A model generated the notes under the pieces. That model saw only the letters and a list, made by a program, of their open reading frames with translations, ran no database searches and was not told where the DNA came from. Positions 4,839 to 5,121 of a stretch of 5,121 nucleotides of DNA are shown in pieces. The stretch is from an uncultured Pseudomonadota bacterium (lineage in GTDB: Bacteria > Pseudomonadota > Gammaproteobacteria > Burkholderiales > Burkholderiaceae). Where the stretch lies: NCBI GenBank assembly GCA_946480245.1, contig CAMLIZ010000236.1:1-5121 (forward strand). The letters are read 5' to 3'. Positions within the stretch are counted from its first letter, which is position 1. Every line of letters begins with the position of its first letter. The position numbers were made by a program, and so were the translations under genes.

Positions 4839-5121
4839 CCCTCGAACAGGTCCGCCGCGCTCTTCGGCGGCGCCACGCCGAGGTGGCGAAACGCCGCCAG
4901 CGTGGCGATGCGCCCGCGCGGTGTGCGCTGCAGGAAGCCCTGCTGGATCAGGTAGGGCTCGATCACGTCCTCGATCGTGTCGCGCTCCTCGCCGATCGCG
5001 GCCGCCACGTTGTCCAGCCCCACGGGGCCGCCATCGAAGCGGTGCACCACGGCTTCCAGCAGCTTGCGGTCCATCACGTCGAAGCCTTGCGGGTCGACGT
5101 CGAGCATCGCCAGCGCCTTGT
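4835..5121 (-). CDS. ruvB: Holliday junction branch migration ATPase RuvB, C-terminal part (5' end outside window)
   Basis: Only the last 94 complete codons are visible; the frame runs open through the window edge (…[14 protein letters not shown]), so the ATG at 5105-5107 is internal. RuvB is the hexameric AAA+ motor that, with RuvA, drives Holliday-junction branch migration in recombinational repair. The visible part is the DNA-binding winged-helix domain, with the strongly conserved runs [31 protein letters not shown] and [20 protein letters not shown]. The AAA+ core (Walker A and B, sensor motifs) lies beyond the edge. The tail after the domain ([16 protein letters not shown]) is ordinary for proteobacterial RuvB. 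The gene is oriented leftwards and ends seven bases from the convergent small gene. In many proteobacteria ruvA lies just upstream, which here would be to the right of the window. Confidence 0.97.
   Translation of the reverse strand, partial: KALAMLDVDPQGFDVMDRKLLEAVVHRFDGGPVGLDNVAAAIGEERDTIEDVIEPYLIQQGFLQRTPRGRIATLAAFRHLGVAPPKSAADLFEG

Noticed and set aside
1..5121. Search by eye for tRNAs, CRISPR arrays, insertion sequence ends, toxin-antitoxin or phage-defence genes
   Set aside because: Nothing resembling any of these was seen; every larger stretch is accounted for by ordinary chromosomal genes.

Overview
The window is a GC-rich (roughly 70% by eye, not counted) bacterial chromosome segment. 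Its protein families and codon use suggest a betaproteobacterium of the order Burkholderiales. The best pointers are a DUF1840 protein, a Burkholderiales-like cyclopropane-fatty-acid synthase subfamily with a GAGWGG SAM motif, and the tightly packed gene layout. I see no mobile element, CRISPR array, tRNA, rRNA or sign of recent transfer. No gene-free stretch is longer than about 120 bases.

Layout. (1) Bases 1-2325, plus strand: four genes packed end to end (4-base overlap, 2-base gap, 1-base overlap), very probably one transcript whose start lies outside the window. They encode the C-terminal 243 residues of a cyclopropane-fatty-acyl-phospholipid synthase family methyltransferase, a DUF1840 protein, a PEBP-fold (YbhB/YbcL-like) protein and a histidine phosphatase. 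(2) Bases 2344-3240, minus strand: an integral-membrane sterol desaturase/fatty acid hydroxylase family protein, convergent with the phosphatase. (3) Bases 3241-3360: a 120-base divergent control region with a good sigma70-like promoter facing right, a weaker candidate facing left, and a short direct repeat. (4) Bases 3361-4353, plus strand: an AraC-family regulator, the obvious candidate regulator of the divergent hydroxylase. (5) Bases 4420-4827, plus strand: a small cytoplasmic protein of unknown function, preceded by a perfect 9-bp inverted repeat. (6) Bases 4835-5121, minus strand: the C-terminal winged-helix end of RuvB, the Holliday-junction branch-migration motor, cut by the window edge.

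How the genes may work together. The cyclopropane synthase methylates unsaturated membrane phospholipids in place, the hydroxylase family uses a di-iron centre on lipid-like substrates, and the PEBP fold is historically linked to phospholipid head groups. A membrane-lipid-modification theme is therefore plausible for the left two thirds, but this is inference from family names and adjacency. RuvB is an unrelated housekeeping gene. I found no convincing signature of a new defence or mobile system. The best leads are the AraC/hydroxylase divergent pair with its control region, the DUF1840-cyclopropane synthase coupling, and the hairpin before the small unknown gene.
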